From Hydrogenophaga sp. NFH-34 (lineage in GTDB: Bacteria; Pseudomonadota; Gammaproteobacteria; Burkholderiales; Burkholderiaceae_C): a DNA stretch of 64,000 nt. How positions within the stretch are numbered: position 1 is the first letter of the stretch; each line of letters starts with the position of its first letter. Positions 45,154-56,096 of this stretch are shown here, one piece after another. The translations under genes were made by a program, and so were the position numbers. The stretch is taken from assembly GCF_021401345.1 (NCBI RefSeq), contig NZ_JACBGE010000007.1, positions 150,683 through 214,682 of the forward strand, written 5' to 3'. A model generated the notes under the pieces. The model was not told the DNA's origin. It saw only the letters and a list, made by a program, of their open reading frames with translations, and searched no databases.

Positions 45154-46421
45154 CGCGCGCACTGCTGGGCTGCATAGCCGACGACTTCACCGGCGCCACC
45201 GATCTGGCCAACAACCTGGTGCGCGCCGGCATGCGCGTGGTGCAGGCCATGGGCGTGCCCACGGCCCCGCTCGATACCGAGGCCGATGCCGTGGTGGTGG
45301 CCCTCAAATCGCGCACCATTCCGAAGGACGAAGCCATCGCCCAGTCGCTGGACGCGCTGCGGTGGCTGCAGGCGCAGGGCGCCGAGCAGATCTACTTCAA
45401 GTACTGCTCCACCTTCGACAGCACGGCCGCAGGCAACATCGGCCCCGTGACCGATGCGCTGATGCAGGCCCTGGGCACCGACTTCACCATCGCCACGCCC
45501 GCCTTCCCCGACAACAAGCGCACGGTGTTCAAGGGCTACCTGTTCGTGGGCGACGTGCTGCTGAACGAGAGCGGCATGCAGAACCACCCGCTCACGCCCA
45601 TGACGGACCCCAACCTCGTGCGCGTGCTGCAGGCGCAGACACCCAGCCGCGTCGGCCTGATCGACCACGCCGTGGTGGCGCAGGGCGAGGCGGCCATCCG
45701 CGCGCGCATCGACCAGTTCAAGGCCGAGGGCGTGCGCATGGCCGTGGTCGACGCGGTGTCCAACGCCGACCTGCTGCGCCTGGGCCCGGCGCTCAAGGGC
45801 CTGCCCCTGGTGACCGCCGGTTCGGGCGTGGCCATCGGCCTGCCGGGCAACTTCGGCGTGGCGCCCAGCCACGAGGCCGCCCGCCTGCCCGCGCCGCACG
45901 GGCTGCAGGCCATCGTGTCGGGCAGCTGTTCGGTGGCGACCAACCAGCAGGTGCTGCACTTCATCCAGTCCGGTGGGCCGGCGCTGGCCATCGACCCGCT
46001 GCGCATCGCCGCCGGCGTGGACGTGGCCGGCGAAGCCCTGGCCTGGGCCGAAGGCCACATTGGTCAAGGCCCGGTGCTGGTGTATTCCACCGCCGAGCCC
46101 TCGGCCGTGCGCGCCATTCAAGGCAAGCTGGGCTCTGAAAAGGCCGGTGCCCTGGTGGAGGACACCATCGCCGCCATCGCCCGCGGCCTGGTGCAGCGCG
46201 GCGTGCGCCAGCTCATCGTGGCCGGGGGTGAGACCTCGGGCGCCTGCGTGCAGGCCCTGGGCATCACGCAAATGCGCATCGGCGCGCAGATCGACCCGGG
46301 CGTGCCGTGGTGCCACGCCGTGGCGCCCGATGCCACGGACGGCCTGCACATCACCCTGAAGTCGGGCAACTTCGGCAGCACCGACTTTTTCACCAAGGCT
46401 TTTGCACAATCGCAGGCATGA
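45150..46421 (+). CDS. otnK: 3-oxo-tetronate kinase
   Basis: A 423-aa kinase of the former DUF1537 family. The N-terminal domain starts LLGCIADDFTGATDLANNLVRAGMR and holds FKYCSTFDST. The C-terminal domain includes VSGSCSVATNQQV and IVAGGETSGACVQALGI, which bind ATP. It phosphorylates 3-oxo-tetronate at O4. It overlaps both ltnD and otnC by ATGA, so three enzymes are translated together. Confidence 0.94.
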   Translation: MTRALLGCIADDFTGATDLANNLVRAGMRVVQAMGVPTAPLDTEADAVVVALKSRTIPKDEAIAQSLDALRWLQAQGAEQIYFKYCSTFDSTAAGNIGPVTDALMQALGTDFTIATPAFPDNKRTVFKGYLFVGDVLLNESGMQNHPLTPMTDPNLVRVLQAQTPSRVGLIDHAVVAQGEAAIRARIDQFKAEGVRMAVVDAVSNADLLRLGPALKGLPLVTAGSGVAIGLPGNFGVAPSHEAARLPAPHGLQAIVSGSCSVATNQQVLHFIQSGGPALAIDPLRIAAGVDVAGEALAWAEGHIGQGPVLVYSTAEPSAVRAIQGKLGSEKAGALVEDTIAAIARGLVQRGVRQLIVAGGETSGACVQALGITQMRIGAQIDPGVPWCHAVAPDATDGLHITLKSGNFGSTDFFTKAFAQSQA

Positions 46422-47125
46422 GCACCGCCACCGCCTTCATGGACGAAGCCCCGGCCCGCGCCGAGATCTGCCGCGTGGGCCGCAGCCTGTTCGAGCGCGG
46501 CTACGTGCACGCCACGGCCGGCAACATCAGCGTGCGGCTGGCCGACGGCTACCTCATCACGCCCACCGACGCCTGCCTGGGCACGCTGGCGCCCGAGCGC
46601 CTGGCGCGGCTGGATGCGCAGGGCCAGCAAACGGCGGGCGACCGCGCCAGCAAGACCATCGCGCTGCACCGGCAGATCTACGACGCCACGGCGGCGGCCG
46701 GCCAGCCGGCGCGCTGCGTGATCCACACGCACAGCACCCAGCTCGTCGCCTGCTCGCTGGCGGCCGACGGCGCCGCGGGCGGCCAACTGGCGGACGACGC
46801 CGAGCTGCTGCTGCCCATCACGCCGTACTTCGTCATGAAGGTCGGTCGGGTGCCGCACATCGCCTACCACCGGCCGGGCGATCCCGCCGCGGCCGAGGCC
46901 GTGGCGCGCACCATCGCGCGCCATGCGGCGCAGGGCCGGCGCCTGCGCGCCGTGATGCTGGCGCGGCTGGGCCCCAATGTCTGGCACGACACGCCGGCCG
47001 AAGCCATGGCCGTGCTGGAGGAGCTGGAAGAAACCGCCCACCTGCACCGCCTGAACCCCCATGTGGCGCCGCTGTCCGAAGCCCGGATCGACGAGCTGCG
47101 CCAGGTCTTCGGCGCCAGCTGGTGA
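46418..47125 (+). CDS. otnC: 3-oxo-tetronate 4-phosphate decarboxylase (class II aldolase fold)
   Basis: A 235-aa class II aldolase/adducin-domain enzyme. HATAGNISVRLADGYLITPTD binds phosphate, and CVIHTHSTQLVA carries zinc-binding histidines. It decarboxylates 3-oxo-tetronate 4-phosphate to dihydroxyacetone phosphate, the last step of the pathway. The ATG at 46418 overlaps the otnK stop by ATGA. A fuculose-aldolase role is excluded by context. Confidence 0.92.
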   Translation: MSTATAFMDEAPARAEICRVGRSLFERGYVHATAGNISVRLADGYLITPTDACLGTLAPERLARLDAQGQQTAGDRASKTIALHRQIYDATAAAGQPARCVIHTHSTQLVACSLAADGAAGGQLADDAELLLPITPYFVMKVGRVPHIAYHRPGDPAAAEAVARTIARHAAQGRRLRAVMLARLGPNVWHDTPAEAMAVLEELEETAHLHRLNPHVAPLSEARIDELRQVFGASW

Positions 47126-47191
47126 CGGCCGGCGGACCGCTTCGCTGATCCCCGACCGCACCGCCCGAACCGCACCGCGCCAGGAGCCTTT

Positions 47192-48202
47192 GTGACCGAC
47201 CGCGCCGCCGACCCGTACCCGACGCCCCGGCAGGCCGAATGGGGGGTGAGCGACTTCCGCTTCCACACCGGCGAAGTCCTGCCGGCGCTGCGGCTGGCCT
47301 ACACCACGGTGGGCGATCCGGCCGGCGAGCCGGTGCTGGTGCTGCATGGCACCAACGGCTCGGCCGAAGCCCTGCTGACCCCGGCCTTCGCCGGCACGCT
47401 GTTCGGGCCCGGCCAGCCGCTGGACGCGCGCCGGCACTTCATCGTGCTGCCCGATGCGATCGGCACCGGCCGCTCCAGCAAGCCGTCCGACGGGCTGCGC
47501 ACCGCGTTCCCCGCCTACAACTACGACGACATGGTGCGGGCGCAGCACCGCCTGCTGACCGAGCACCTGGGCATCCGCCACCTGCGTGCCATCGTGGGCT
47601 ACTCCATGGGTGGCATGCACACCTGGTTGTGGGCGCAGCACCACCCGGATTTCATGGACGTCGCCGTGCCCTTGGCCGCGCTGCCGGCCCCCATGTCGGG
47701 CCGCAACTGGCTGCTGCGGCGTCTGGTGATCGACGCCATCCGCCACGACCCCGCCTGGCAGGGCGGCCACTACACGCAGCAGCCGCGCAGCCTGCAGGTC
47801 GCCTCGGTGTTCTACGGCCTGGCCACCAACGGCGGTCATCTCGGCCTGCAGCAGCTCGCGCCCACGCGGGCTGCGGCCGATGCGCTGCTCGACCAGCGCC
47901 TGCAGTCGCCGTTCAAGGGCGACGCGAACGACCACCTCTACCAGTGGGAGGCCTCGCGCGACTACGACCCGGAACCCGGCCTGGACCGGATCACGGCCCG
48001 CGTCCTGGCCGTCCTGTCGGCCGACGACGAACGCAACCCGCCCGAACTGGGTGTGCTGGAACGGGCCACCGCCCGCATCCCGCACGCCGAAGCCCTGGTG
48101 ATCCCCACCGGGCCCGACACCACCGGCCACGCCACGCTGGGCCAGGCGCGCTTTTACGCGCAGGCCTTGGCCCAGGTGCTGGCCACCGCGCCCCGGCGCT
48201 GA
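47192..48202 (+). CDS. Alpha/beta hydrolase (homoserine acetyltransferase-like)
   Basis: A 336-aa alpha/beta hydrolase of the MetX-like branch. [11 protein letters not shown] is the oxyanion segment, GYSMGG holds nucleophile Ser138, [10 protein letters not shown] carries the acid and TGHAT the base histidine. No signal peptide is visible, so it should be cytoplasmic. The start is GTG at 47192 after CCAGGAGCCTTT. It lies between otnC and otnI in the tetronate operon. A lactonase or esterase that frees threonate/erythronate from a lactone or ester is a natural guess, but an acyltransferase is possible. Confidence 0.85.
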   Translation: MTDRAADPYPTPRQAEWGVSDFRFHTGEVLPALRLAYTTVGDPAGEPVLVLHGTNGSAEALLTPAFAGTLFGPGQPLDARRHFIVLPDAIGTGRSSKPSDGLRTAFPAYNYDDMVRAQHRLLTEHLGIRHLRAIVGYSMGGMHTWLWAQHHPDFMDVAVPLAALPAPMSGRNWLLRRLVIDAIRHDPAWQGGHYTQQPRSLQVASVFYGLATNGGHLGLQQLAPTRAAADALLDQRLQSPFKGDANDHLYQWEASRDYDPEPGLDRITARVLAVLSADDERNPPELGVLERATARIPHAEALVIPTGPDTTGHATLGQARFYAQALAQVLATAPRR

Positions 48203-48227
48203 ACCCTGTTTCAGAAGAGGAAACCCC

Positions 48228-49025
48228 ATGCCCCGTTTTGCCGCCAACCTGTCCATGCTCTACAACGACGTGGATTTCCTTGACCGTTTCGCCGCCGCCG
48301 CCCGCGACGGCTTCCAGGCGGTCGAATACCTGTTTCCGTACGCCTATCCGGCGCCAGAGCTGGCCGAGCGCCTGCGCGCCCACGGCCTGCAACAGGTGCT
48401 GTTCAACGCCCCGCCCGGCGACTGGGACGCGGGCGAGCGCGGCCTGGCCTGTCTGCCTGGCCGCGAGGCCGAGTTCCGCGCCGGCATCGCCCAGGCGATC
48501 GAATATGCGCAGGCCCTGCAGTGCCCGCGCATCCACGTCATGGCCGGCCTGGTGCCCCAGGGCGCCGATGCCGCGGCCGTGCGCGCCACCTACATCGCCA
48601 ACGTGCGCCACGCGGCCGAGCAGGCTGCGCCGCACGGCATCCGCATCCTGCTGGAGCCCATCAACGGGCGCGACATGCCGGGCTTCTTCCTGAGCCGCCA
48701 GGACCAGGCCCACGCGCTGGTTGCCGAGATCGGCGCCACCAACGTGCAGGTGCAGATGGACCTCTACCACTGCCAGATCGTCGAAGGCGACCTGGCCATG
48801 AAGATCCGCCAGTACCTGCCCACCGGCCGCGTCGGCCACCTGCAGATCGCCGGCGTGCCCGAGCGGCACGAGCCCGACGTGGGCGAGCTGAACCACCCCT
48901 ACCTGTTCCGGCTGCTCGACAGCCTGGGCTACGACGGCTGGATCGGCTGCGAATACCGCCCGGCGCGCGGCGCCGCGCCCCACGCCACCAGCGACGGCCT
49001 GGGCTGGCTCAAGCCCTGGCTGTAA
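48228..49025 (+). CDS. otnI: 2-oxo-tetronate isomerase (hydroxypyruvate isomerase family)
   Basis: A 265-aa TIM-barrel isomerase. [35 protein letters not shown] opens the barrel. [15 protein letters not shown] (metal-binding glutamate), [35 protein letters not shown] and GCEYRP follow. It interconverts 2-oxo- and 3-oxo-tetronate between LtnD and OtnK. As the last gene before the terminator at 49032 it completes the pathway. Hydroxypyruvate isomerase (Hyi) is the close alternative by sequence alone. Confidence 0.92.
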   Translation: MPRFAANLSMLYNDVDFLDRFAAAARDGFQAVEYLFPYAYPAPELAERLRAHGLQQVLFNAPPGDWDAGERGLACLPGREAEFRAGIAQAIEYAQALQCPRIHVMAGLVPQGADAAAVRATYIANVRHAAEQAAPHGIRILLEPINGRDMPGFFLSRQDQAHALVAEIGATNVQVQMDLYHCQIVEGDLAMKIRQYLPTGRVGHLQIAGVPERHEPDVGELNHPYLFRLLDSLGYDGWIGCEYRPARGAAPHATSDGLGWLKPWL

Positions 49026-49031
49026 AAGAAA

Positions 49032-49059
49032 ACGGCGCCCCGCAGGGCGCCGTTTTTTT
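49032..49059. terminator. Rho-independent terminator between convergent otnI and glcB
   Basis: Stem ACGGCGCCC / GGGCGCCGT with loop CGCA (49032-49053), then TTTTTT. An A-rich run precedes it, so it can work in both directions. Confidence 0.92.
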
Positions 49060-49082
49060 ATCTCCTCGGCTCCGTGTGATCG

Positions 49083-51299
49083 TCAGGCCGCAGCCTTCAC
49101 CTTCAGGCGCCAGGCGTGCAGCAACGGCTCGGTGTAGCCGCTGGGTTGTTCCTTGCCCTTGAACACCAGGTCCAGGGCGGCCTGGTAGGCCTTGCTGGTC
49201 TTGGCGTTGCCCGCCATCGGCTGGTAGAGCTTGTCGCCGGCGTTCTGCTTGTCCACCTTGGCGGCCATGCGCTCGAAGGTTTCGCGCACCTGCTTTTCAG
49301 TGACGACGCCGTGCAGCAGCCAGTTGGCCACGTGCTGGCTGGAGATGCGCAGCGTGGCGCGGTCTTCCATCAGACCGATGTCGTTGATGTCGGGCACCTT
49401 GGAGCAGCCCACGCCCTGGTCGACCCAGCGCACCACGTAACCCAGGATGCCCTGGATGTTGTTGTCCATCTCGGCCTGCTTCTCGGCGGCGTTCCAGTTG
49501 GCCTCGGCGGCCACGGGCACGGTCAGCAGGCCGGTCAGCAGGGTTTCGCGTTCCTTGTCGGCCTTGATCGTTTCCAGTTCCTTCTGCACGTCGGACACCA
49601 GCACCTGGTGGTAGTGCAGGGCGTGCAGCGTGGCGCCGGTGGGCGAGGGCACCCAGGCGGTGTTGGCGCCGGCCTTGGGGTGGCCGATCTTCTGCTTCAT
49701 CATCTCGGCCATGAGGTCAGGCATGGCCCACATGCCCTTGCCGATCTGCGCCTTGCCGCGCAGGCCGCAGGACAGGCCCACCAGCACGTTGTTGCGCTCG
49801 TAGGCCTGGATCCAGGCGCTGGTCTTCATGTCGCCCTTGCGGATCATCGGGCCGGCCCGCATGGCGGTGTGCATCTCGTCGCCGGTGCGGTCGAGGAAGC
49901 CGGTGTTGATGAAGGCCACGCGGCTGGCGGCGGCGGCGATGCAGGCCTTGAGGTTGACGCTGGTGCGGCGTTCCTCGTCCATGATGCCCAGCTTGACGGT
50001 GTCGGCCGGCAGGCCCAGCACCTGTTCGACGCGGCTGAACAGCTCGGCGGCGAAGGCCACTTCGGCCGGGCCGTGCATCTTGGGCTTGACGATGTAGACC
50101 GAGCCCTTGCGCGAGTTGCGGATGGCGTCCTTCTTGCCCTTCTTCAGGTCGTGGATGGCGATGGTGGTGGTCACCATCGCATCCAGGATGCCTTCGGGAA
50201 TCTCTTTGCCCTCGGCGCCCCACAGGATGGCGGGGTTGGTCATCAGGTGGCCGACATTGCGCACGAACATGAGCGAGCGGCCGTGCAGGCGCACGGTCTT
50301 GCCGTTCGGGCCGGTGTACTCGCGGTCGGCGTTGAGGCCGCGGGTCAGGGTCTGGCCACCCTTCTCGAAGGACTCGGTCAGCGTACCCTGCAGGATGCCC
50401 AGCCAGTTGCTGTAGGCCAGCACCTTGTCTTCGGCGTCGACCGCGGCCACGGAGTCTTCCAGATCGAGAATGGTCGACAGCGCGGCCTCAACCACCAGGT
50501 CGCTCACGCCGGCGGCGTCGGTCTTGCCGATCGGGGTCTCGGGGCGGATCTGGATCTCCAGGTGCAGGCCGTGGTGCTTGAGCAGCACCGCCGAGGGCTT
50601 CTTGGCTTCGCCCTGGAAGCCGATGAACTGGCTCTTGTCGGCCAGCTTGCTGGTGCCGCCTTCGGCCAGGCTCACCACCAGCTCACCGTCCTTGTTGACC
50701 TTGTAGCCGGTGGAGCCGACGTGCGAACCCTTCTTCAGCGGGGCGCAGCGGTCGAGCACGTGGCGCGCGTAGTCGATGACCTTGGCGCCGCGCTTGGGGT
50801 TGTAGCCACCCTTCTTGCCGACCTTCTCGCAACCTTTGTCTTCCGAGATCACATCGGTGCCGTACAGCGCGTCGTACAGGCTGCCCCAGCGCGCGTTGGC
50901 GGCGTTGAGCGCGTAGCGGGCATTGAGGATGGGCACCACCAGTTGCGGGCCGGCCTGCGTGGCGAGTTCGTCGTCCACATTTTTGGTCGTGGCCTTGACC
51001 TTCTTGGGTACGGGCACGAGGTAGCCGATCTCTTCCAGGAAGGCGCGGTAGGCGGCCTGGTCGGCCACCGGGCCCGGGTGGGCGCTGTGCCACTGGTCCA
51101 GCGCGGTCTGCAGGCGGTCGCGCTCGGCCAGCAGGGCGGCGTTCTTCGGTGCCAGGTCGGCCACGATGGCGTCGAAGCCCTTCCAGAACGTGGCGCTGCT
51201 CACGCCGGTGCCGGGCAGCACACGCTGCTCGATGAAATCGTAGAGCTCGGTGGCGACCTGCAGGCCGTGAAAGGGGGTGCGCGCGGTGGTGGCGGTCAT
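49083..51299 (-). CDS. glcB: Malate synthase G
   Basis: A 738-aa single-chain malate synthase, the usual length for isoform G. It condenses glyoxylate with acetyl-CoA to malate. Visible markers: [27 protein letters not shown] near residue 130, [60 protein letters not shown] and [28 protein letters not shown]. The ATG at 51299 follows a GAGGTTTCCC ribosome site. It would use acetyl-CoA from the catabolic islands here when cells grow on C2-yielding substrates. Transcribed divergently from a CoA-transferase gene. Confidence 0.97.
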   Translation of the reverse strand: MTATTARTPFHGLQVATELYDFIEQRVLPGTGVSSATFWKGFDAIVADLAPKNAALLAERDRLQTALDQWHSAHPGPVADQAAYRAFLEEIGYLVPVPKKVKATTKNVDDELATQAGPQLVVPILNARYALNAANARWGSLYDALYGTDVISEDKGCEKVGKKGGYNPKRGAKVIDYARHVLDRCAPLKKGSHVGSTGYKVNKDGELVVSLAEGGTSKLADKSQFIGFQGEAKKPSAVLLKHHGLHLEIQIRPETPIGKTDAAGVSDLVVEAALSTILDLEDSVAAVDAEDKVLAYSNWLGILQGTLTESFEKGGQTLTRGLNADREYTGPNGKTVRLHGRSLMFVRNVGHLMTNPAILWGAEGKEIPEGILDAMVTTTIAIHDLKKGKKDAIRNSRKGSVYIVKPKMHGPAEVAFAAELFSRVEQVLGLPADTVKLGIMDEERRTSVNLKACIAAAASRVAFINTGFLDRTGDEMHTAMRAGPMIRKGDMKTSAWIQAYERNNVLVGLSCGLRGKAQIGKGMWAMPDLMAEMMKQKIGHPKAGANTAWVPSPTGATLHALHYHQVLVSDVQKELETIKADKERETLLTGLLTVPVAAEANWNAAEKQAEMDNNIQGILGYVVRWVDQGVGCSKVPDINDIGLMEDRATLRISSQHVANWLLHGVVTEKQVRETFERMAAKVDKQNAGDKLYQPMAGNAKTSKAYQAALDLVFKGKEQPSGYTEPLLHAWRLKVKAAA

Positions 51300-51557
51300 G
51301 GGAAACCTCGACGGATGAAAAAGGTGGTGTGGGGCGGCCGGCTGGTGGCCGCCGTGCGGGAAGGGCGGTGCGGGGCCACAAGGCGGCGCGCGCACGGGAG
51401 CTTCGGGCACCCTGATGTTATTCGATACCTCGATCGGTATTAAGTAACTGCATTTCTCTGGGGCTGTGACTGAAATGGATGTAATGAAGGGCGGTGCCCG
51501 CCTTCGTACCCGCATGGCGCAGTACAGTGCGGGCTGCCGGGTTCGCGCAGCAACGCC

Positions 51558-52784
51558 ATGACGACAGACACAGAGACACATACCCCCCCATCCTCCAAGC
51601 ACGCACTGCCCCTGGCCGGGCTGCGTGTGGTCGAGTTCACGCACATGGTCATGGGCCCCACCTGCGGTCTGGTGCTGGCCGATCTGGGGGCCGAGGTCAT
51701 CAAGGTCGAGCCGCTGGACGGCGATCGCACGCGCTTCCTGCTGGGTGCCGGGGCGGGTTTTTTCCCGATGTTCAACCGCAACAAGAAGAGCATCGCCATC
51801 GACCTGCACACGCCCGAAGGCGCCGAGGTGGCGCGGCGCCTGGCCGCCAGCGCCGACGTGGTGGCCGAGAACTTCAAGCCCGGCACCATGGCCAAGTACG
51901 GGCTGGACTACGCGGCGCTGTCGGCGGTGAACCCGCGGCTCATCTACGTGACGCACAAGGGCTTCCTGCCCGGCCCCTACGAGCACCGCACCGCGCTCGA
52001 CGAGGTGGTGCAGATGATGGGCGGGCTGGCCTACATGACCGGGCGCCCGGGCGACCCGCTGCGCGCCGGCACCAGCGTCAACGACATCATGGGCGGCATG
52101 TTCGGCGCCATCGGTGTGCTGGCCGCGCTCATCCAGCGCGGCATCACCGGCCGGGGCCAGGAGGTGCAGAGCGCGCTGTTCGAGAACAACGTGTTCCTGG
52201 TCGGCCAGCACATGCTGCAGTACGCCATGACCGGCCAGCCCGCCGCGCCCATGCCGGCCCGCATCAGCCCCTGGGGGCTCTACGACGTGTTCACCGTGAA
52301 AGACGGCGAGCAGATCTTTCTGAGCGCGGTCAGCGACGCGCAGTGGGCCACCTTCTGCCAGGCGCTGGGGTTTGCCGATCTCCAGAGCGAGCCGCGCTAC
52401 GCCGACAACAACCGGCGCGTGCAGGAACGGCCCACGCTGCTGCCGCTGCTGCGCGAGCGCCTGGCGGGCTGGCGGGCGGCCGACCTGGCGGCCCTGTTCG
52501 AGCGCGTGGGGCTGCCTTACGCGCCCATCCGCCGGCCGGAAGAGCTGCTGGACGACGAGCACCTGCTGGCCACCGGCGGGCTGGCCGACATGACGCTGCC
52601 CGACGGTGAGCGCGCGGGCCAGACCGCCAAGGCCACCTTGCTGCCATTCACGCTGGATGGGCAGCGCCTGGGGGTCTACCGCAGCCCGCCGCCCCTGGGC
52701 GACGCCACCACCGAGCTGTTGTCGGCCCTGGGCTACGACGCCGCGGCGCAGGCCGCGCTGCGCAGTACCCGCGCGGTGGGCTGA
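51558..52784 (+). CDS. CaiB/BaiF (family III) CoA-transferase
   Basis: A 408-aa CoA-transferase: [71 protein letters not shown], and [24 protein letters not shown]. It exchanges CoA between acids. No enzyme genes are next to it. A LysR regulator gene follows on the same strand 91 bp later, and malate synthase lies divergently. The first ATG after the presumed promoter region (51558) was used. Substrate unknown. Confidence 0.92.
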   Translation: MTTDTETHTPPSSKHALPLAGLRVVEFTHMVMGPTCGLVLADLGAEVIKVEPLDGDRTRFLLGAGAGFFPMFNRNKKSIAIDLHTPEGAEVARRLAASADVVAENFKPGTMAKYGLDYAALSAVNPRLIYVTHKGFLPGPYEHRTALDEVVQMMGGLAYMTGRPGDPLRAGTSVNDIMGGMFGAIGVLAALIQRGITGRGQEVQSALFENNVFLVGQHMLQYAMTGQPAAPMPARISPWGLYDVFTVKDGEQIFLSAVSDAQWATFCQALGFADLQSEPRYADNNRRVQERPTLLPLLRERLAGWRAADLAALFERVGLPYAPIRRPEELLDDEHLLATGGLADMTLPDGERAGQTAKATLLPFTLDGQRLGVYRSPPPLGDATTELLSALGYDAAAQAALRSTRAVG

Positions 52785-52875
52785 TGGCGCTGTCGCCCTC
52801 GGTCTGTGACCGATTGGGTGGGAATAGGGAGGTTTTCTGATTGATTTGTGTCTCGATAGGCTCTAATCTGCCGGC

Positions 52876-53835
52876 GTGGACAAATTCAAGCAACTGGAGA
52901 CTTTCGCGGCCGTGGCCCTGCGCGGCAGCCTGACCGCCGCCGCCAAGGCCGAAGGCGTGGCGCCGGCCATCATCGGGCGCCGCCTGGACGCGCTGGAGGC
53001 GCGCCTGGGCGTCAAGCTCATGGTGCGCACCACGCGCCGCATCACGCTCACCCACGAAGGCAGCGCCTTTCTGGAGGACTGCCAGCGCGTGCTGACCGAT
53101 CTGGCCAATGCCGAAGCCAGCGTGAGCGCGGGCGGCGTCAAGGCCAGCGGCCACCTGCGGCTGACGGCCCCGGCCGGATTCGGCCGCCGCCACGTGGCGC
53201 CGCTGGTGCCCCGTTTTCGCGAACTGCACCCGGAGGTGACGATCTCGCTGAACCTGAGCGACCGGGTGGTCGACGTGGCCGGCGAGGGCTACGACTGCGC
53301 CGTGCGCGTGGGCGATCTGCCCGACTCTTCACTGGTCAGCGTGCGCCTGGCCGACAACCGGCGCCTGTGTGTGGCCACGCCGCGTTACCTCCAGCAGCAT
53401 GGCCGGCCGCAGACGCCAGCCGATCTGGTGCGCTTCGACTGCCTGACGCTTTCGTCCGACGCCTCGCAGACGCGGGGCTGGGCCTTCGCCATGCCGCGCG
53501 ACGCGGACGGGGGTGGTGCCGGCGCGCGCGAGCTGGTCTACCTGCGCCCGGGCGGTCCGCTGGACTGCTCCGACGGGCAGGTGCTGCGCGAATGGTGCCT
53601 GGCCGGTTACGGCATCGCCTGGCGCAGCACCTGGGAGGTGGAGTCCGACATCGCGGCCGGGCGTCTGGTGACCGTGCTCGACGACTACGCCGCACCGCCC
53701 AACGGCATCTACGCGCTGTTCCCGCAGCGCAAGCACCTGGCGCTGCGCGTGCGGCTGTGGATCGACTTTCTCAAACACCACTACGCACAGCCCGATTTCT
53801 GGGGCAGCGCCGCGCCGGTGGCCGGCGCGGTCTGA
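52876..53835 (+). CDS. LysR-family transcriptional regulator
   Basis: A 319-aa LysR protein with HTH KQLETFAAVALRGSLTAAAKAEGVAPAIIGRRLDALEARLGVKLMVRTTRRITLTHEG and a substrate-binding domain (LRLTAPAGFGRRHVAPLVPRFRELHPEVTISLNLSDRVVDV). It starts with GTG at 52876. It is convergent with the Bug receptor gene (gap of three bases), and follows the CoA-transferase at 51558, which it may regulate. Confidence 0.9.
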   Translation: MDKFKQLETFAAVALRGSLTAAAKAEGVAPAIIGRRLDALEARLGVKLMVRTTRRITLTHEGSAFLEDCQRVLTDLANAEASVSAGGVKASGHLRLTAPAGFGRRHVAPLVPRFRELHPEVTISLNLSDRVVDVAGEGYDCAVRVGDLPDSSLVSVRLADNRRLCVATPRYLQQHGRPQTPADLVRFDCLTLSSDASQTRGWAFAMPRDADGGGAGARELVYLRPGGPLDCSDGQVLREWCLAGYGIAWRSTWEVESDIAAGRLVTVLDDYAAPPNGIYALFPQRKHLALRVRLWIDFLKHHYAQPDFWGSAAPVAGAV

Positions 53836-53838
53836 GCG

Positions 53839-54822
53839 TCATTCGGGCTGGATGCCGGCGGCGCGGATCACCTCGCCCCACTTTTTCGACTCGGCGGTCT
53901 GGAACTGCGCCAGCGCTTCGGGGCTGCTGAAGGTCACCTCGCCGCTGGTCTTGGCCTGGAAGCCCTTGACCTCGGGCGCCTCCGAGGCCTTGGCGAAGGC
54001 TTCGTTCAGGCGCTGCACGATCGCCGGGGGCAGGCCGGCCGGTCCGTAGATGGCGAACCAGAAGGTCATGTCGTAGCCCTTGACGCCCGCCTCGGCCACC
54101 GTCGGCACGTCCGGCGCCGCGCCCAGGCGCGTGGCACCGCTGGCGGCCAGCGCGCGCAGCTTGCCGCCCTGCACCTGCGGCACGGCGGTGGGCGCGTCGG
54201 CAAACATGAAGTCGATCTGCCCGCCGATCAGGTCGGTGATCGCCTGCGGGTTGCTCTTGTAGGGCACGTTGGTGATGTTGACGCCGGCCATCTGCTTGAG
54301 CAGTTCGCCCGCCACCTGGCTGGACGAGGAGCCGCTGCCGAAGTTGAGCTTGCCCGGGGTCTTGCGGGCCGCAGCCAGCAGATCGGCCAGCGACTGGTAG
54401 GGCGCGTTGGGCTGCACCAGCAGCAGCATCTGGCCTTTGGCCAGCAGCGCGATCGGGGTGAAATCCTTGACCGGGTCGTACGGCAGCTTCTTGAACAGGT
54501 GCGGATTGGCGACCTGCGTGGTGTTGGTCGTCATGAACAGGGTGTAGCCGTCGGGCGCGGCCTTGGCCACCTGCTGCGCGGCGATGAAGCCGCTGGCGCC
54601 GCCCTTGTTGTCGACCACCACCGGCACCTTCAGGTGTTCGGCGATGGCCTGGCCGTAGATGCGCGCCGACTGGTCGGTGCCGCTGCCGGCCCCGAATGGC
54701 ACCACGATGGTGATGGACTTGCTGGGATAGGCCTGGGCCCAGGCCTGGGGCACTGCGAGCAGCGCAGCGGCGCTCAGGCCCAGGGTGATGGCAAGCCGGC
54801 GGTGCAGGCGGGTTTTTGTCAT
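53839..54822 (-). CDS. Bug-type (TctC-like) solute-binding protein
   Basis: A 327-aa periplasmic receptor. Signal peptide ends PQAWAQA near residue 30. Core: YPSKSITIVVPFGAGSGTDQSARIYGQAIAEHLKVPVVVDNKGGASGFIAAQQVAKAAPDGYTLFMTTNTTQ, then ITNVPYKSNPQAITDLIGGQIDFMFADAPTAVPQVQGGKLRALAASGATRLG. Its ATG overlaps the stop of the CoA-transferase gene just upstream (ATGA). The pair suggests uptake of an acid that is activated by CoA transfer. Confidence 0.92.
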   Translation of the reverse strand: MTKTRLHRRLAITLGLSAAALLAVPQAWAQAYPSKSITIVVPFGAGSGTDQSARIYGQAIAEHLKVPVVVDNKGGASGFIAAQQVAKAAPDGYTLFMTTNTTQVANPHLFKKLPYDPVKDFTPIALLAKGQMLLLVQPNAPYQSLADLLAAARKTPGKLNFGSGSSSSQVAGELLKQMAGVNITNVPYKSNPQAITDLIGGQIDFMFADAPTAVPQVQGGKLRALAASGATRLGAAPDVPTVAEAGVKGYDMTFWFAIYGPAGLPPAIVQRLNEAFAKASEAPEVKGFQAKTSGEVTFSSPEALAQFQTAESKKWGEVIRAAGIQPE

Positions 54823-55982
54823 GGTGTGGTCTCCTGTCGGGGTGGAACGGGGAAAAGGGACGCCTCGTGGCGGGCGTTGTCGGCACCGAGCTGCGGCGCG
54901 AGGCCGCGCGCCAGCGGCCGCTCGCCGTCGATGCGCAGGGGCAGCGCGGTGAGGGTGACGTCGGCGCCCGCCACCGAGGCCTGCATGCCCAGGGCCTGCA
55001 CCTGCGGGTGCGCCAGCGCTTCGGGCACCGAATGCACGGGCGCGCAGGGCACGCCGGCGGCTTCGAAGCGGTCGGTCCAGTCGGCGCGGGTGTGGGCGCG
55101 CAGGAGCGGGGCGAGCTGCTCGAACAGCGCCGCCTTGTGTTGCAGGCGGGCGCGGTTGGTGGCGAAGCGCGGGTCGTCGATCCAGTCCGGCCGCGCGAGC
55201 GCGTGGGCCAGCTTGGCAAACAGGCGGTCGTTGCCGCAGCAGATCAGCAGCGGTCCGTCGGCGGTGTCGAACGCCTCGTAGGGCACGAAACCCGGGTGGC
55301 CCGAACGGTGCCGCAACGGCAGTTGGCCTTCGTTGGTCCAGGCATCGCTCTTCTGTGCGTTCCAGGCCAGCGCGGTCTCCAGCAGCGATGTGGTCAGCAG
55401 GCCGCCGCGGCCGGTCTGTGCCCGCCGGTGCAGCAGGGCCAGCACGCCGATCACCAGCCACATGCCCGAGCCCTGGTCGCACACCGACGCGCCCGAACGC
55501 ATCGGCGGATCGCCCTCGCCGCCGTTGGTGCTCGACAGGCCGCTGAATGCCTGCAGCAGCGGTTCGTAGCCAGGCCGCATGGCCATCGGGCCGATGGGGC
55601 CGAAAGCCGAAATCTCGCCGTAAATCAGGCGGGGGTGGCGCGCGCACAGGGTGGCGCCGTCGATGCCCAGGGCCTCGGGCACACCGGGTCGCAGGTTGTG
55701 GATGAAGACGTCGGCCTGCGCCGTCAGGCGCTCCAGGTGCGCGCGGCCGGCTTCGGTCTTGAGGTCCAGAGCGACCGACTGTTTGCCGCGGTTGAAGATG
55801 TGGAAATTGAGCGCGTCGCCGTGCCGGAAGGCCGGGCCCATGCGGCGCGCGTCGTCGCCGCCTTCGGTGCGCTCGATCTTGATTACCTCGGCCCCGAGGT
55901 CGGCCAGGATGGCGCCCGCAAACGGCCCCGCCAGCACCTGCCCCAACTCCAGCACACGCACGCCGTCAAGCACGCCGGCCAT
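54819..55982 (-). CDS. CaiB/BaiF (family III) CoA-transferase
   Basis: A 387-aa CoA-transferase: [113 protein letters not shown] at 55991 is a possible earlier start; ATG 55982 gives the canonical MAGVLDGVRVLEL. It is translated together with the Bug receptor and is divergent from the LysR gene at 56097, which probably controls both. Confidence 0.92.
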   Translation of the reverse strand: MAGVLDGVRVLELGQVLAGPFAGAILADLGAEVIKIERTEGGDDARRMGPAFRHGDALNFHIFNRGKQSVALDLKTEAGRAHLERLTAQADVFIHNLRPGVPEALGIDGATLCARHPRLIYGEISAFGPIGPMAMRPGYEPLLQAFSGLSSTNGGEGDPPMRSGASVCDQGSGMWLVIGVLALLHRRAQTGRGGLLTTSLLETALAWNAQKSDAWTNEGQLPLRHRSGHPGFVPYEAFDTADGPLLICCGNDRLFAKLAHALARPDWIDDPRFATNRARLQHKAALFEQLAPLLRAHTRADWTDRFEAAGVPCAPVHSVPEALAHPQVQALGMQASVAGADVTLTALPLRIDGERPLARGLAPQLGADNARHEASLFPVPPRQETTP

Positions 55983-56096
55983 ACCGATCACCCATGGGTC
56001 TTGTCTCCTGTGTCTTTCGGGCGAGTCTAGGCAGGCGGTATTGATCTGGGAAGCGATACATTCCTATTTCTGTGATAACCAAACCGGATCAATCGG

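Noticed and set aside
49116..51443. A 775-codon plus-strand frame opposite malate synthase
   Set aside because: Pure antisense frame of glcB with histidine/valine/glycine-rich shadow composition and no domain.
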